A stretch of 64,000 nucleotides of DNA from Desulfofustis sp. PB-SRB1 (GCA_016722945.1 JAEQMT010000010.1:62001-126000), one strand, 5' to 3'; positions 28,028 through 37,228 are shown, counted from the stretch's first letter. A program made the numbers and translations. Notes: generated by a model from the sequence alone, not told the origin.

Positions 28028-28047
28028 TTAAAACGTGGTAAGTCCCG
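28028..28047 (+). repeat. Solo RAYT-type terminal sequence, copy E
   Basis: TTAAAACGTGGTAAGTCCCG matches the right end of the RAYT elements (TTAAAACGTGGTCYGTCCC-like) without any transposase sequence. It overlaps the 3' end of the cytX gene and provides its last five codons and stop on the minus strand. Confidence 0.6.
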
Positions 28048-29230
28048 TTTTTATCCGTCTGAGTGCGGCGTGCACCAGTCCGGTTAGCGCGATGGTGCAC
28101 AGGGTCTGGCCCATGGGGGGATCGATGCGGGCGAAGATATGGTAGCTGATAAAGCCAATAAGAAGCGAAAGGGCTGCCACCTTGTCGAACTCTCTAGTTC
28201 GGCTGTCCACCCTGAAGATAAAATAGTCGCTGAGGAAAATGGCGATCAGCGGGGCGAACACCGAGCCGATAAGCAGTAGAAAATCGATATATCGCTCCAT
28301 GGGTACAATAATGGCGAGCAGGGTGCCGAGCAGGGCAAATCCCACCGCGGCCAGACGATGATCCAGCCGGGAAAAGACATTGCGTGACGACTCCGCCGCC
28401 GAAAAGACATCGAGAAAGGTGGTGGTTACCGTAGACAGGCCGATCACCGCCAACGCTATCAGCCCCATGCGGGCGGCCAGCATCATGGTGGCCGGATTGG
28501 CGCTGCCGCTGTGCAGGGCGCCGGCCAGGCCGATGGCGTACATCCAGCAGCTGCCGATAAAATAGCCGCAAAACGGGGCCAGCCATGCCGCTTTGGTGGA
28601 TTTTGCCCGGCTGGTGTAGTCGGCAATGAGCGGAAACCAGGAAAGCGGCATGATGATGGAGAGTTCCAGCCCGAGGCTGAACGGTGCCGCCTGGCCGGCC
28701 GTGGCAGTTTCCCCGAGATCACCAAATATCTTTGTGCTGAGCACAATGGTAAGGCCGAAGAGCAGCAGCACGGCAACGCTGTTGAAGGTTTTCAGGCCAC
28801 GTACCCCCATAAATACCCACAAGGTCACCAACAGGCCGATAATCAGGCAGGAGAGCGGCTGGTTGCCAAATCCCCAGAGCGACTGGCTCATCTGGGTCAG
28901 GGCGCGGCCGCCCTCCAGCACCATTACCGCCGTCCAACCAATCAGTTGGAGTACATTGAGGCCGGAGAGCATGTATGAGCCCCGGCGGCCAAAGGAGATG
29001 CGCATGGAGTGGATGGCCGGCAGCCGCTCATAAAAGCCGATGACGCCCGCCATGGCGAGCAGGGCGGTACCGATCAGGTGGCCGATGATAATGGCAACGA
29101 TGCCACGCTCCCAGCCCATTCCGGCCAGCAGCCCCCCGGTAAGGATTTCAGCCACCGAGACGGCGGCGCCGAACCAGAGAAAAAAGAGATGGTAGGCGGA
29201 AAGTTCGCGGACACGTTCCATGATGATCAC
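28028..29230 (-). CDS. cytX: CytX-like pyrimidine (HMP) permease
   Basis: A 400-residue purine/cytosine permease family (NCS1) protein with about 10-12 hydrophobic segments. Hallmarks are the N-terminal LFFLWFGAAVSVAEILTGGL and the central WFPLIADYTSRAKS region, as in CytX proteins linked to thiamine-pyrimidine uptake. The window also holds thiL and thiD, which fits, but no TPP riboswitch was found upstream. The C-terminal GLTTF and stop come from a mobile-element end, implying the original 3' end was replaced. Cytosine or another pyrimidine is an alternative substrate. Confidence 0.78.
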   Translation of the reverse strand: MIIMERVRELSAYHLFFLWFGAAVSVAEILTGGLLAGMGWERGIVAIIIGHLIGTALLAMAGVIGFYERLPAIHSMRISFGRRGSYMLSGLNVLQLIGWTAVMVLEGGRALTQMSQSLWGFGNQPLSCLIIGLLVTLWVFMGVRGLKTFNSVAVLLLFGLTIVLSTKIFGDLGETATAGQAAPFSLGLELSIIMPLSWFPLIADYTSRAKSTKAAWLAPFCGYFIGSCWMYAIGLAGALHSGSANPATMMLAARMGLIALAVIGLSTVTTTFLDVFSAAESSRNVFSRLDHRLAAVGFALLGTLLAIIVPMERYIDFLLLIGSVFAPLIAIFLSDYFIFRVDSRTREFDKVAALSLLIGFISYHIFARIDPPMGQTLCTIALTGLVHAALRRIKTGLTTF

Positions 29231-29340
29231 ATTTGAGCAGTTGAATTTGTGAGGGGAAATACGAAACCGTGCTATCTAGCGCAAATAAATGGCTGCGCCA
29301 AGGTATAATTTCCCTGGAACCGGCGCAAACGCCGCTTCAC

Positions 29341-29748
29341 TCAATAAGTCTGGTCTTCGTTGAGAAAATCGGTGATGCGCACCCGGTAGGCGACGATATC
29401 CTGGCGCAAAGACGAGAGTTCGGCTATCTTGTCGTCCACCATACGGATGTGACGATCAAGGATCTCAATTACTTTAGGGGTAATGGTTGAAAAATCCTGG
29501 TTGTGGAAGTCGAATATTTTCGCAAGTTCCTGCATTTCCTTGAGAGAAACGCCAAGGTTTTTGAGCTTTAATATGAATTTCAGCCGTAAGATGTCATCCT
29601 TGTCATACATCCTTGTACCGCCGTTTTGGCGACTGGTTTTCCCCATGAGGCCGATTTCCTCATAGTAACGGATGGTTCTCGTGGTAATCCCCAGTTCTTT
29701 GGCCAGCGCGCCGATCTGCACGGGCGCCGATGGGTGGGTAACTGCCAT
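29341..29748 (-). CDS. MerR-family regulator, LiuR-like
   Basis: A 135-residue regulator with an N-terminal winged HTH (IGALAKELGITTRTIRYYEE and GGTRMYDKDDILRL), then a long dimerisation helix ending in a short tail without Cys metal ligands. The start at ATG 29748 is preferred over 29802. It is divergent from the fadF-etfBA operon, and palindromic TTACG/CGTAA sites lie in the gap. MerR proteins of the LiuR type control acyl-CoA degradation genes in proteobacteria and use similar sites, so control of the operon is a reasonable inference. Confidence 0.8.
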   Translation of the reverse strand: MAVTHPSAPVQIGALAKELGITTRTIRYYEEIGLMGKTSRQNGGTRMYDKDDILRLKFILKLKNLGVSLKEMQELAKIFDFHNQDFSTITPKVIEILDRHIRMVDDKIAELSSLRQDIVAYRVRITDFLNEDQTY

Positions 29749-29831
29749 AGTGGGTGTTCCGGTGGGTAGAGGTTTATGGCAAAAACAAAGGGTTATGGCC
29801 AAAAATGATAGCTTCTAAGACCGGCTTGATC

Positions 29832-29845
29832 TTACGTTTACGTAA
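29832..29845. promoter_or_regulatory. Candidate MerR/LiuR-like operator 1
   Basis: TTACGTTTACGTAA, an interrupted palindrome, 84 bp upstream of the regulator start. It shares its TTTACGTAA core with the second site at 29955-29966. Confidence 0.5.
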
Positions 29846-29949
29846 CTAGTTTTCAGTGGATGCGTTTGCTTTGCTGCTTTCTGACTCTATCAACTAAATA
29901 ACTATCACAAAAGGTTGCAAGACATATTCGCGATCGCGACCAATTAATA

Positions 29950-29978
29950 TTGACCTTTACGTAAAGATACTATATAGC
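29950..29978 (+). promoter_or_regulatory. Promoter with overlapping operator for the etf operon
   Basis: TTGACC (29950-29955) and TATAGC (29973-29978) are spaced by 17 bp, and the palindrome CTTTACGTAAAG (29955-29966) lies between them, an arrangement suited to control by the divergent MerR regulator. The operon's first ATG is at 30008. Confidence 0.5.
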
Positions 29979-30007
29979 AAAAGCGGTACGATCTCAGTGA
30001 GGACACC

Positions 30008-32002
30008 ATGGAGTTTACCCGGGAATTGTATTGGAACGTCGGTCATGGGATTGCCACTCTGGTTCCCATGTATCTTTTGGCCTTTGCGGCGGTTGCCCTG
30101 CTGGTTCGCGGTTTTATCAAGCGCCGGGCCACCTACCTGCGGGCAGCACCTATTGACCGCGTCGATCAGCCGCTGGTGCGGCTGACCGGTGCTCTTGGCG
30201 ATATGCTCAGCCAGCGCCAGGTCAGCCGGGTCTTGTGGCCGGGTCTGGCGCACGCCGCCTTATTCTGGGGTTTTTTTCTGCTGCTGGTGGGCACCACCCT
30301 GGTCTTTATTCAGGCCGACTTCACCGATCCGCTTTTTGGCTGGGTATTTCTTACCGGCAACTTCTACAAGTTGTTTTCGGTTACCCTCGATCTGGCCGGT
30401 GCGGCGGCTATCGTTGCCCTGGCGCTCTTTATGATCAGACGCTATCTCATGCCTCCAGAGGGGTTGCCGGTATCGCGTGATTATCTCATCATGCACCTGC
30501 TGCTGTTGGTTATCCTCATCACCGGCTTTGTCATCGAGGGGGCGCGGATGGCGGTCACCGAACTGGGTCGGCCGGTTGCCGCCTGGTCGCCGGTGGGATT
30601 GTTGTTTGCCAATGTACTGGTGGATATGGGTGAACCCGCCCTGCGAAATCTGCACCGGGGGCTCTGGTGGTTTCACTTTTTCTGTGTGTTGGGTTTTTTC
30701 ATCATTATCCCGTACACCAAGTTTCGTCATATCTTCACCACCAGCGCCAACTATTTCTTCAGTGATCGAGGCCCCACCGGCAAACTGGCCAGCCTTGATC
30801 TGGAAGACGAGGAGCGCGAGCAGTTCGGCGCCACCCAAGTCGCCGATCTCAGCTGGAAAGATATTTTCGACGGCGATGCCTGCACACTGTGTAAACGGTG
30901 CCAGGATCGCTGTCCCGCCTTTGCCACCGGTAAACCCCTTTCCCCCATGAAAGTGGTCAACCAGATCCAGGAGACTGCTTTTGCGGCGCCCGATGACAAC
31001 CTTATCGAGGTGGTCAGTCGCGATGTGCTGTGGGCCTGCACCACCTGTCGGGCCTGCCAGGAGATTTGTCCCGCCGCCATCGAGCATGTGGGCAAGATCG
31101 TCGAGATGCGCCGCGCCCTGGTGTTGATGGAGGGCGAATTTCCCGACGAAGCGACCATGGCCGCCATGGAACAGACTGAGGTCAACGGCAATCCACTGGG
31201 CAGTGGGTTTGCCGCCCGGGGTGACTGGGCAGAGGGTCTGCCGGTAAAAGATGCGTCGGCCGGTGAAGCGGTGGATATCATCTACTTTGTCGGCTGCTAC
31301 GGCTCTTTTGACAAGCGTAATATCAAGGTGGCCCGGAGTTTCGTTACATTGTGCGAAGCCGCCGGGGTGTCAGTGGGGATAATGGGCAAGCAGGAAAAAT
31401 GTTGCGGCGAGCCCATGCGCAAGATGGGCAACGAGTATCTCTTTCAGACCCTTGCCATGGAGATGGTCGAACTTCTCAACGGCTCCGGCTGCGACACCAT
31501 CGTCACCACCTGCCCGCACTGCTTTACCACACTGAACAAGGATTACCGTGATTTCGGCCTGACCCCGAAGGTGGTCTCGGCGCCCGTTTTTCTGCAGGAG
31601 TTGCTTAACCAGGGCAGTTTACCCGTGCAGCCGCACCCCTTTACCTGTACCTATCACGATTCCTGCTATCTGGGACGTCACAACGACATCTACACGCCAC
31701 CGCGGGCACTCATCGAGGCGGCCGGCGGCACCATTGTGGAGATGGATAAGAGCGGATCGGAATCGTTCTGCTGCGGTGGTGGTGGCGGCCGTATCATGGC
31801 TGAGGAGAACATCGGCAGCCGGATCAACAACACCCGGGTTGCCATGGCGGTTGCCACCGGAGCACCGGTTCTGGCGGCCAGCTGTCCCTTTTGTCTTACC
31901 ATGTTTGAGGACGGCACCAAGACGGTGGAAACAGCCAGCCCGCCGGTGCCACAAGATATTATCGAACTATTGGCCGAGCGGTTGAAAACCGCCGAAGCCT
32001 GA
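30008..32002 (+). CDS. fadF: FadF-like membrane Fe-S oxidoreductase
   Basis: A 664-residue fusion: an N-terminal nitrate-reductase-gamma-like membrane domain (about five hydrophobic segments to residue ~245), a ferredoxin domain with CTLCKRCQDRCP and CTTCRACQEICP (two 4Fe-4S clusters, residues ~295-360), and two C-terminal cysteine-rich CCG domains (CCGEPMRKMG; FCCGGGGGRI). Such proteins pass electrons from ETF to menaquinone. It starts 42 bp after the candidate promoter's end and is followed by etfB with an 10-bp gap, supporting one ETF:quinone module for acyl-CoA dehydrogenases. Confidence 0.88.
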   Translation: MEFTRELYWNVGHGIATLVPMYLLAFAAVALLVRGFIKRRATYLRAAPIDRVDQPLVRLTGALGDMLSQRQVSRVLWPGLAHAALFWGFFLLLVGTTLVFIQADFTDPLFGWVFLTGNFYKLFSVTLDLAGAAAIVALALFMIRRYLMPPEGLPVSRDYLIMHLLLLVILITGFVIEGARMAVTELGRPVAAWSPVGLLFANVLVDMGEPALRNLHRGLWWFHFFCVLGFFIIIPYTKFRHIFTTSANYFFSDRGPTGKLASLDLEDEEREQFGATQVADLSWKDIFDGDACTLCKRCQDRCPAFATGKPLSPMKVVNQIQETAFAAPDDNLIEVVSRDVLWACTTCRACQEICPAAIEHVGKIVEMRRALVLMEGEFPDEATMAAMEQTEVNGNPLGSGFAARGDWAEGLPVKDASAGEAVDIIYFVGCYGSFDKRNIKVARSFVTLCEAAGVSVGIMGKQEKCCGEPMRKMGNEYLFQTLAMEMVELLNGSGCDTIVTTCPHCFTTLNKDYRDFGLTPKVVSAPVFLQELLNQGSLPVQPHPFTCTYHDSCYLGRHNDIYTPPRALIEAAGGTIVEMDKSGSESFCCGGGGGRIMAEENIGSRINNTRVAMAVATGAPVLAASCPFCLTMFEDGTKTVETASPPVPQDIIELLAERLKTAEA

Positions 32003-32012
32003 GGAGGAACAC

Positions 32013-32786
32013 ATGAACATTCTGGTCTGCATCAAGCAGGTGCCTGATATGGAGGCCAAATTCGCCGTGGCCGCCAATGGGGTGTGGTATGATCCCACCG
32101 ATCTTGCCTGGCGGATGAATGAGTATGATGAATATGGCGTGGAGCAGGCAGTACAGCTCAAAGAGCAGGTTGCCGGCAGCGATGTAACGGTGCTCTGTAT
32201 CGGCACCGACAAGGCCAAGGAGATCATGAAAAAAGCGCTGGCTATGGGGTGTGATCGGGGCGTGCATGTGGCCGATGACGAGGTCTTCTCACGTGAACCC
32301 TACGAGATTGCCGCCATCATCGCCGAATTTGCCCGGGACAAGGGGTTTGATCTGGTAATCACCGGCATGCAGTCCCAGGATCGGGGCAGTGCCCAGGTTG
32401 GTCTGCTGGTGGCTGAAATGCTTGACCTGCCCGGGATATCCACCGTGGTCGGCTGTAGTCTCGATGGTGATGGTCTGGCACTTTCGCGTGAGCTTGAGGG
32501 CGGCGTGCGGGCCAAGGTACGGGTCAATCTGCCTGCCCTGTTTACCTGCCAGCTCGGTCTCAACAAACCGCGATATCCCACCCTGCCAAACATCATGAAG
32601 GCTAAGAAAAAAGAACTTATCACCATCGCCGTGGCCGATTTGTTGAAGGTTGCGGGGCGGCAGGCCACCACGGCGCTGTTCGTGCCCCAGAAAAAGGGCG
32701 GCGGCCTGGTGCTGGAAGGCGATCCGGCTGAATTGGCTGATAAGCTCATTGGTATTCTCAAGGAAAAAACCACGGTATTGTCATAG
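32013..32786 (+). CDS. etfB: Electron transfer flavoprotein beta subunit
   Basis: A 257-residue EtfB with the N-terminal NILVCIKQVPDME start, the adenine-nucleotide-binding GMQSQDRGSAQVGLLVAEML loop and the C-terminal RYPTLPNIMKAKKKE motif. A GAGGAGG site precedes the ATG. It pairs with EtfA (next gene, 9-bp gap). Confidence 0.95.
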   Translation: MNILVCIKQVPDMEAKFAVAANGVWYDPTDLAWRMNEYDEYGVEQAVQLKEQVAGSDVTVLCIGTDKAKEIMKKALAMGCDRGVHVADDEVFSREPYEIAAIIAEFARDKGFDLVITGMQSQDRGSAQVGLLVAEMLDLPGISTVVGCSLDGDGLALSRELEGGVRAKVRVNLPALFTCQLGLNKPRYPTLPNIMKAKKKELITIAVADLLKVAGRQATTALFVPQKKGGGLVLEGDPAELADKLIGILKEKTTVLS

Positions 32787-32795
32787 GAGGCTTCC

Positions 32796-33707
32796 ATGAA
32801 ATGTCTATTGATCGGTGAATACCGGCAGGGTGAGATGCTCAGCTCGGTGTACGAACTATTCGGCTTCGCCGCTGGTATCGGCGCCGAAGCCGCTCTTTTT
32901 CTGGTGGGTTCGGAGGCCGCCGTACCGGCCGCCGATATTGGTGTCTATCTGGCGGACGCGGAGCGCTACGGTGAATACCAGCCGCAGGTTCATCAGCGGT
33001 TAATTGCCGCCGCGGTGGAGCGGTACCAGCCAGATCTGATTGTTTTCAGCCATTCCAGCTACGGCTGGGATATGGCTCCACGGGTGGCGTATCGACTGGG
33101 TGCCGCCCAGGTGTCAGAGGTGGTTGATTTTGTCGATGGGGAGCCGGTGGCGCCGGTGTGCAACGGTAAGCTGCGCCGCCGAATTGCATTGAAAACGGCA
33201 CGGACGGTACTGACTTTACAGGCCGGCGCCTTCAGCGCGGCAACCCTGCCGGCAGGCAGCCCGAATATTGAAGCGGTGGAGGCGGATGAGCAGCCGCGCA
33301 TCATATTTGAGGGCTATGAGCAGGCGCCGGCGGCCGATGTCGATCTTAGCAAGGCCGAGGTGATTGTCAGTGCCGGGCGCGGCATCGGCAAACCCGATAA
33401 TGTGGCAATGATTGCCGAGCTGGCCAAAAAGCTGGGCGGAGAATATGGCGCCAGTCGCCCGGTGGTTGATGCCGAATGGGTGGCGCATGAGCGTCAGGTG
33501 GGAACCACCGGTCAGACGGTAAGCCCCAAACTCTACGTTGCCTGTGGCATATCAGGAGCGATTCAGCACCTCGCCGGGATGAAGAAATCTGAATTCGTGG
33601 TGGCGGTCAATACCGACAAGGACGCCCCTATCGGTGAGGTTGCCGATGTGCTGGTGGTGGCTGATGTTACGCAGTTTATCCCGGTGCTTTCAGAAAAGCT
33701 GGGTTAG
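32796..33707 (+). CDS. etfA: Electron transfer flavoprotein alpha subunit
   Basis: A 303-residue EtfA with the FAD-binding C-terminal domain: VSAGRGIGKPDN, YGASRPVVDAEW, SGAIQHLAGMKKSE and VAVNTDKDAPIGEVAD. The N-terminal domain resembles the EtfB fold. It forms a heterodimer with EtfB carrying FAD. AGGAGG precedes the ATG. Confidence 0.95.
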   Translation: MKCLLIGEYRQGEMLSSVYELFGFAAGIGAEAALFLVGSEAAVPAADIGVYLADAERYGEYQPQVHQRLIAAAVERYQPDLIVFSHSSYGWDMAPRVAYRLGAAQVSEVVDFVDGEPVAPVCNGKLRRRIALKTARTVLTLQAGAFSAATLPAGSPNIEAVEADEQPRIIFEGYEQAPAADVDLSKAEVIVSAGRGIGKPDNVAMIAELAKKLGGEYGASRPVVDAEWVAHERQVGTTGQTVSPKLYVACGISGAIQHLAGMKKSEFVVAVNTDKDAPIGEVADVLVVADVTQFIPVLSEKLG

Positions 33708-33717
33708 CGGAGATACG

Positions 33718-34032
33718 ATGATGCTCGAGGAAATCTTCGCTGAGCTGCCATCCATCTATCAATTAAATAGCGTAAACAAGGAAACATCGTTCTATTTTAC
33801 TCTGGGCGACTGCAAAAAGACGGTTCGTCTCTCTGCTGATACCTGTCGGGTCGAGGACGGCAAGACCACCGATAACGCCGACTGTGTGTGCAAGACTACG
33901 CCGGAGTTTTTCACCGCCATCTGGATGGATGGCTACCGGCCGTCGATGGGGGATTTTCTGAGCGGAAAAATCAAGACCAACAACCCCGACGGATTGCGCA
34001 CCTTTCTGGCGGCGTTTGGCAAAAGCCCTTAG
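33718..34032 (+). CDS. SCP2 sterol-binding domain protein
   Basis: A 104-residue stand-alone SCP2-like domain (FYFTLGDCKKTVRLSADTC, ADCVCKTTPEFFTAIWMDG, RPSMGDFLSGKIKT). The fold binds acyl-CoA or other lipids in a hydrophobic cavity. The start is ATG 33718 (or 33721), 10 bp after etfA and behind GGAG. The setting between ETF and a thioesterase supports an acyl-CoA binding role; two adjacent Cys-containing loops are notable but unexplained. Confidence 0.82.
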   Translation: MMLEEIFAELPSIYQLNSVNKETSFYFTLGDCKKTVRLSADTCRVEDGKTTDNADCVCKTTPEFFTAIWMDGYRPSMGDFLSGKIKTNNPDGLRTFLAAFGKSP

Positions 34033-34048
34033 GGCAAGGATGCGATCG

Positions 34049-34462
34049 ATGAAGCCTCTCACCGAAATTACCATCCGCGGCTATCATGTGGACGGCTTCG
34101 GCCATGTCAACAATGCCAGGTATCTGGAGTTTTTTGAAGAGGATCGCTGGGCCACCCTGGACGCCCGTATCGGGCTTTCCCGCTGGCTCAAGATGGGACT
34201 GATCTTCATGGTGGTCAATATCAATATAAACTATCGCCGACCCCTTGCCCCCGGCGATATCGTGACAGTGGCTACCCGGCTGGAGAGAATCGGCACCACC
34301 AGTACGACCTTAAAGCAGGAGATGTACCTCAAGTCTGATCACTTGCTGGTGGCCGATGCCATGGTGACCTATGTGATAATCGACGCCGACGGCAACCCGG
34401 TAAAGGTGGAAGGTGAGCTGGCTATGGAGCTGGCAAAGCTCAACGATGATCAGGTGACATAG
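34049..34462 (+). CDS. 4HBT-type acyl-CoA thioesterase
   Basis: A 137-residue hotdog-fold protein of the YbgC/4-hydroxybenzoyl-CoA thioesterase group, with the catalytic YHVDGFGHVNNARYLEFFEE motif at the N-terminus. The start at 34049 lies 9 nt after AAGGA; the frame is open from 34016, overlapping the SCP2 gene. It probably releases free acids from acyl-CoA in the same operon. Confidence 0.87.
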   Translation: MKPLTEITIRGYHVDGFGHVNNARYLEFFEEDRWATLDARIGLSRWLKMGLIFMVVNININYRRPLAPGDIVTVATRLERIGTTSTTLKQEMYLKSDHLLVADAMVTYVIIDADGNPVKVEGELAMELAKLNDDQVT

Positions 34463-34638
34463 AGAAGACCGTCGTCAGGTACCCGCCGGTCTTGTCGCGT
34501 GGATATCGCCCGGCAAGAGGGATTCGGCGAGAAATAATATTTGAATTTCTGTTTGCCACCATGTATCAGTAATCGTTAACAAGGCTATCAGGTAATCTGT
34601 GGAGACTGACGGGGCCTGCATCAATTCTAACGCAGGCT

Positions 34639-34662
34639 TCTTCCGCTTAGGAAGATTTTTTT
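34639..34662 (+). terminator. Rho-independent terminator after the etf operon
   Basis: TCTTCC-GCTTA-GGAAGA followed by eight T. A second short inverted repeat GCCTGC/GCAGGC lies just before it (34614-34637). The rest of 34463-34723 shows no gene. Confidence 0.75.
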
Positions 34663-34723
34663 CAACCATCTCATCTGAAATCTCTGATGAGTAAAGAGAA
34701 ATACCAAACAAGGGGGGGAAGGC

Positions 34724-35956
34724 ATGAGAAAAACAATTGCACTGACTGCGCTGATCTGTGTGGGAGCAAGCGGAGTGGCCATGGCCTCGGCCTACCGCAT
34801 TCCGGAGCAGAACATAGACTCAACCGCCAAGGCGGGGGCAAATATCGCCTCGGCGGACCGGGCGGCGACCGCCTATGACAACCCGGCCAATATGTCGTGG
34901 GTCGACAACGGCTGGCTTACCGAGATTGGTTTGACCTATATCCATCTGACCCCGATTGATTACAACGATGCCCGCACCTCGGCCTTTGACGGCAGTTCCA
35001 AAAAAGAGGAATTTCTGTTGCCGACCGTGTTTGTCGTTTCACCCAGCTATAACAACTTTCGTTTTGGGTTCTCCATTACCGGCCCCTATGGCCTGGCGAA
35101 ACGGTGGAGTGATCCCTATCCGGTCACCTATGCCAAGAAATTTGAGCTCAAGGTTTTTGATTTCAACCCCACCGTCTCCTACAAGATTAATGACATGATC
35201 TCTCTGGCCGCCGGCGCGCGGTTGCTGTTGGCCAAGGGTACTGTCCGTAACGAAGGGATGACGCCGGCGGGGGTGAGCTTCAGCCGCGATCTAACAGGAA
35301 ATTATGAAACTGACTGGGGCTATAACCTGGCCTTGTCGGTAAAACCGATTGAGCCGTTGAATCTTTCAGTTACCTACCGCTCAAATGTTGATATGGGGCT
35401 TACCAGTGACGCTACGCTCACCACCAATTTTCCGTCGCCCACCGTGTTTACCTCGGGCGGAAATGTCGACCTGCCGGCTCCGGCCGTGCTCGCCGTGTCC
35501 GCCGCTTATAGCTGGGAAAAATTGACGATGGAATTTACCTGGGACCGAACCTTCTGGTCGAAGTATGAGAATCTTGATATTCGGTATAACCAGCCGCTGA
35601 CCAACCCAGTGCTCTTTTCCCTTTTTGGTTCGCCGGTACCCCGTAACTGGGATGATACCAATGCGTTTCGGATCAGCGCCAGCTATGAATTCAACAATAC
35701 ATTCACCGGCATGGCGGGTTTTGCCATTGATAATAACCCGATCCCCGATGAAACCGTCGACTTCTCGTTGCCGGACTCTGATGCCCTGCTGTTCTCTTTA
35801 GGCGGCCGCTATAAGGTGAACGACACGACCGAGGTCGGTCTCGGAGTGCTCTACGACCACAAGGATTCACGCTCGGTCAGCAATGATATTGCTGTCGGTG
35901 AGTTCAAAAACGCCCAGGCATGGCTGGTTACCCTTGGTTTTAGCTATAAGTTCTAG
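34724..35956 (+). CDS. FadL/OmpP1-family outer membrane lipid transporter
   Basis: A 410-residue outer membrane beta-barrel: signal peptide ending at ...VAMA-SAYRIPEQN, an N-terminal plug region (STAKAGANIASADRAATAYD, NPANMSWVD), then alternating beta strands ending in the aromatic C-terminus LGFSYKF required for barrel assembly. A GGGGGAAGG site precedes the ATG. FadL proteins admit long-chain fatty acids or other hydrophobic compounds, which fits the acyl-CoA oxidation operon just upstream. Confidence 0.9.
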   Translation: MRKTIALTALICVGASGVAMASAYRIPEQNIDSTAKAGANIASADRAATAYDNPANMSWVDNGWLTEIGLTYIHLTPIDYNDARTSAFDGSSKKEEFLLPTVFVVSPSYNNFRFGFSITGPYGLAKRWSDPYPVTYAKKFELKVFDFNPTVSYKINDMISLAAGARLLLAKGTVRNEGMTPAGVSFSRDLTGNYETDWGYNLALSVKPIEPLNLSVTYRSNVDMGLTSDATLTTNFPSPTVFTSGGNVDLPAPAVLAVSAAYSWEKLTMEFTWDRTFWSKYENLDIRYNQPLTNPVLFSLFGSPVPRNWDDTNAFRISASYEFNNTFTGMAGFAIDNNPIPDETVDFSLPDSDALLFSLGGRYKVNDTTEVGLGVLYDHKDSRSVSNDIAVGEFKNAQAWLVTLGFSYKF

Positions 35957-35980
35957 TTTAAGCTGAACCGTTTGCATCGC

Positions 35981-36012
35981 AAGAGGGGCTGACCGGCTGG
36001 TCAGCCCCTCTT
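35981..36012. terminator. Bidirectional terminator hairpin
   Basis: A perfect 14-bp stem, AAGAGGGGCTGACC and its complement, with a 4-nt GGCT loop, between the convergent fadL-type and radical SAM genes. Confidence 0.85.
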
Positions 36013-36030
36013 GTATGGGTACATCATCTT

Positions 36031-36906
36031 TTACAGTGCTCGTAAATACTCAGGCTTGATAGCCGCATCGCCGGCCAGAACCGCGTCGATCTGAGCGAGT
36101 GCCTCGGATTTGCCTTTTGGCAGGCGAGCCTTGATGGGCAGGTAGTTGGAGGCGTGGTTGGCGTAAAAAAGACCGCCGGAAAGCTTGGTTTCAGCGAGCA
36201 TTTCCCGTAGTTCCCGCAACATTTCATAGGGGCCGGCAAGCCTGAATGACCCGTTCTGGTATGCCTGATACAGCGGGGTGTTCGGGGTGAGCATAAGGCT
36301 GAGTACGCCGACGAACTCAGGGTCGATCTCACTCAGTACCCGGCCGGTTTGCCGGGCATGGATCAATGAACGATCCGGGCCGGCAATCCCCAGCAGCACG
36401 GTAATGGAGCGTTTTATGCCGGCTTCTTTCAGTCGGTTGCCCGCCTCGATCATATCGGCGCTGGTGGCGCCCTTGTTGATGGTTGTAAGGGTAGTGTCGT
36501 CACCTGACTCAAGGCCCAGGTAGGCAATGGTCAGCCCCAATTGGCGCAGCTCTTCTAGCTGTTCGACGGATTTCAGTAGGATCGACTTAGCGTTGGCATA
36601 GGTGCCCACCCGGTTCACCCAGGGCAGTTTTTCCTTGATGCATCCGAGAATTCCTTGCAGCCGCTGGTGGGGAATAATCAGGGCATCGCCGTCGCATAAG
36701 AAGAGCCGCGACAATCCCCGGCAATTGCGAGCGGCGAAATCGATATCAGCCGCGATAGTGGCATCATCCTTGATTGAGAATTGACTGCCCTTGTACATCC
36801 CACAGAAGGTGCACTTGTTATGCGAGCACCCGGTGGTAACTTGGAGCAGGATTGAATTTGCCTCACTGGGTGGGCGAAAGATGTTTCCTTCGTAGTGCAT
36901 ATACAA
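36031..36906 (-). CDS. Radical SAM protein
   Basis: A 291-residue radical SAM enzyme. The cluster motif is GCSHNKCTFCGMYKG near residue 31, with spacing CX4CX2C as in a YgiQ/Elp3-like COG1032 subgroup. It retains the SAM-binding LGLESGDDTTL and LLGIAGPD blocks. There is no B12-binding or SPASM domain. Substrate is unknown; the gene is monocistronic and convergent with the porin gene. Confidence 0.85.
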   Translation of the reverse strand: MYMHYEGNIFRPPSEANSILLQVTTGCSHNKCTFCGMYKGSQFSIKDDATIAADIDFAARNCRGLSRLFLCDGDALIIPHQRLQGILGCIKEKLPWVNRVGTYANAKSILLKSVEQLEELRQLGLTIAYLGLESGDDTTLTTINKGATSADMIEAGNRLKEAGIKRSITVLLGIAGPDRSLIHARQTGRVLSEIDPEFVGVLSLMLTPNTPLYQAYQNGSFRLAGPYEMLRELREMLAETKLSGGLFYANHASNYLPIKARLPKGKSEALAQIDAVLAGDAAIKPEYLRAL

Positions 36907-37228
36907 TTGGGAGCTGGAAAGGTGACGTTTTTTTGAACTGGTGGCGAATCCAAAGGTGGTAAATTTGTGGGCTGGATTGAATCAATTGCCAGATAAGATA
37001 TAGTTTTTTCGAAAAATTCCAACCCCTGATGGGGCAATGCGATGTGTCATGCCGGCAACTCATTGACGCTGCAGTCAAATGGTTTGGCCTGGGTAGTGAC
37101 GACTAACGGCTACTCAGGCGTTGTTGCATTGACCACTATCGAGCAGGCATGGTTTTGCCCCGTACTGTTTATTTGCATTGATAACAAAAGGTCGCGTATC
37201 TCCCCGTCTAGTGGTATGTAATATTGCC

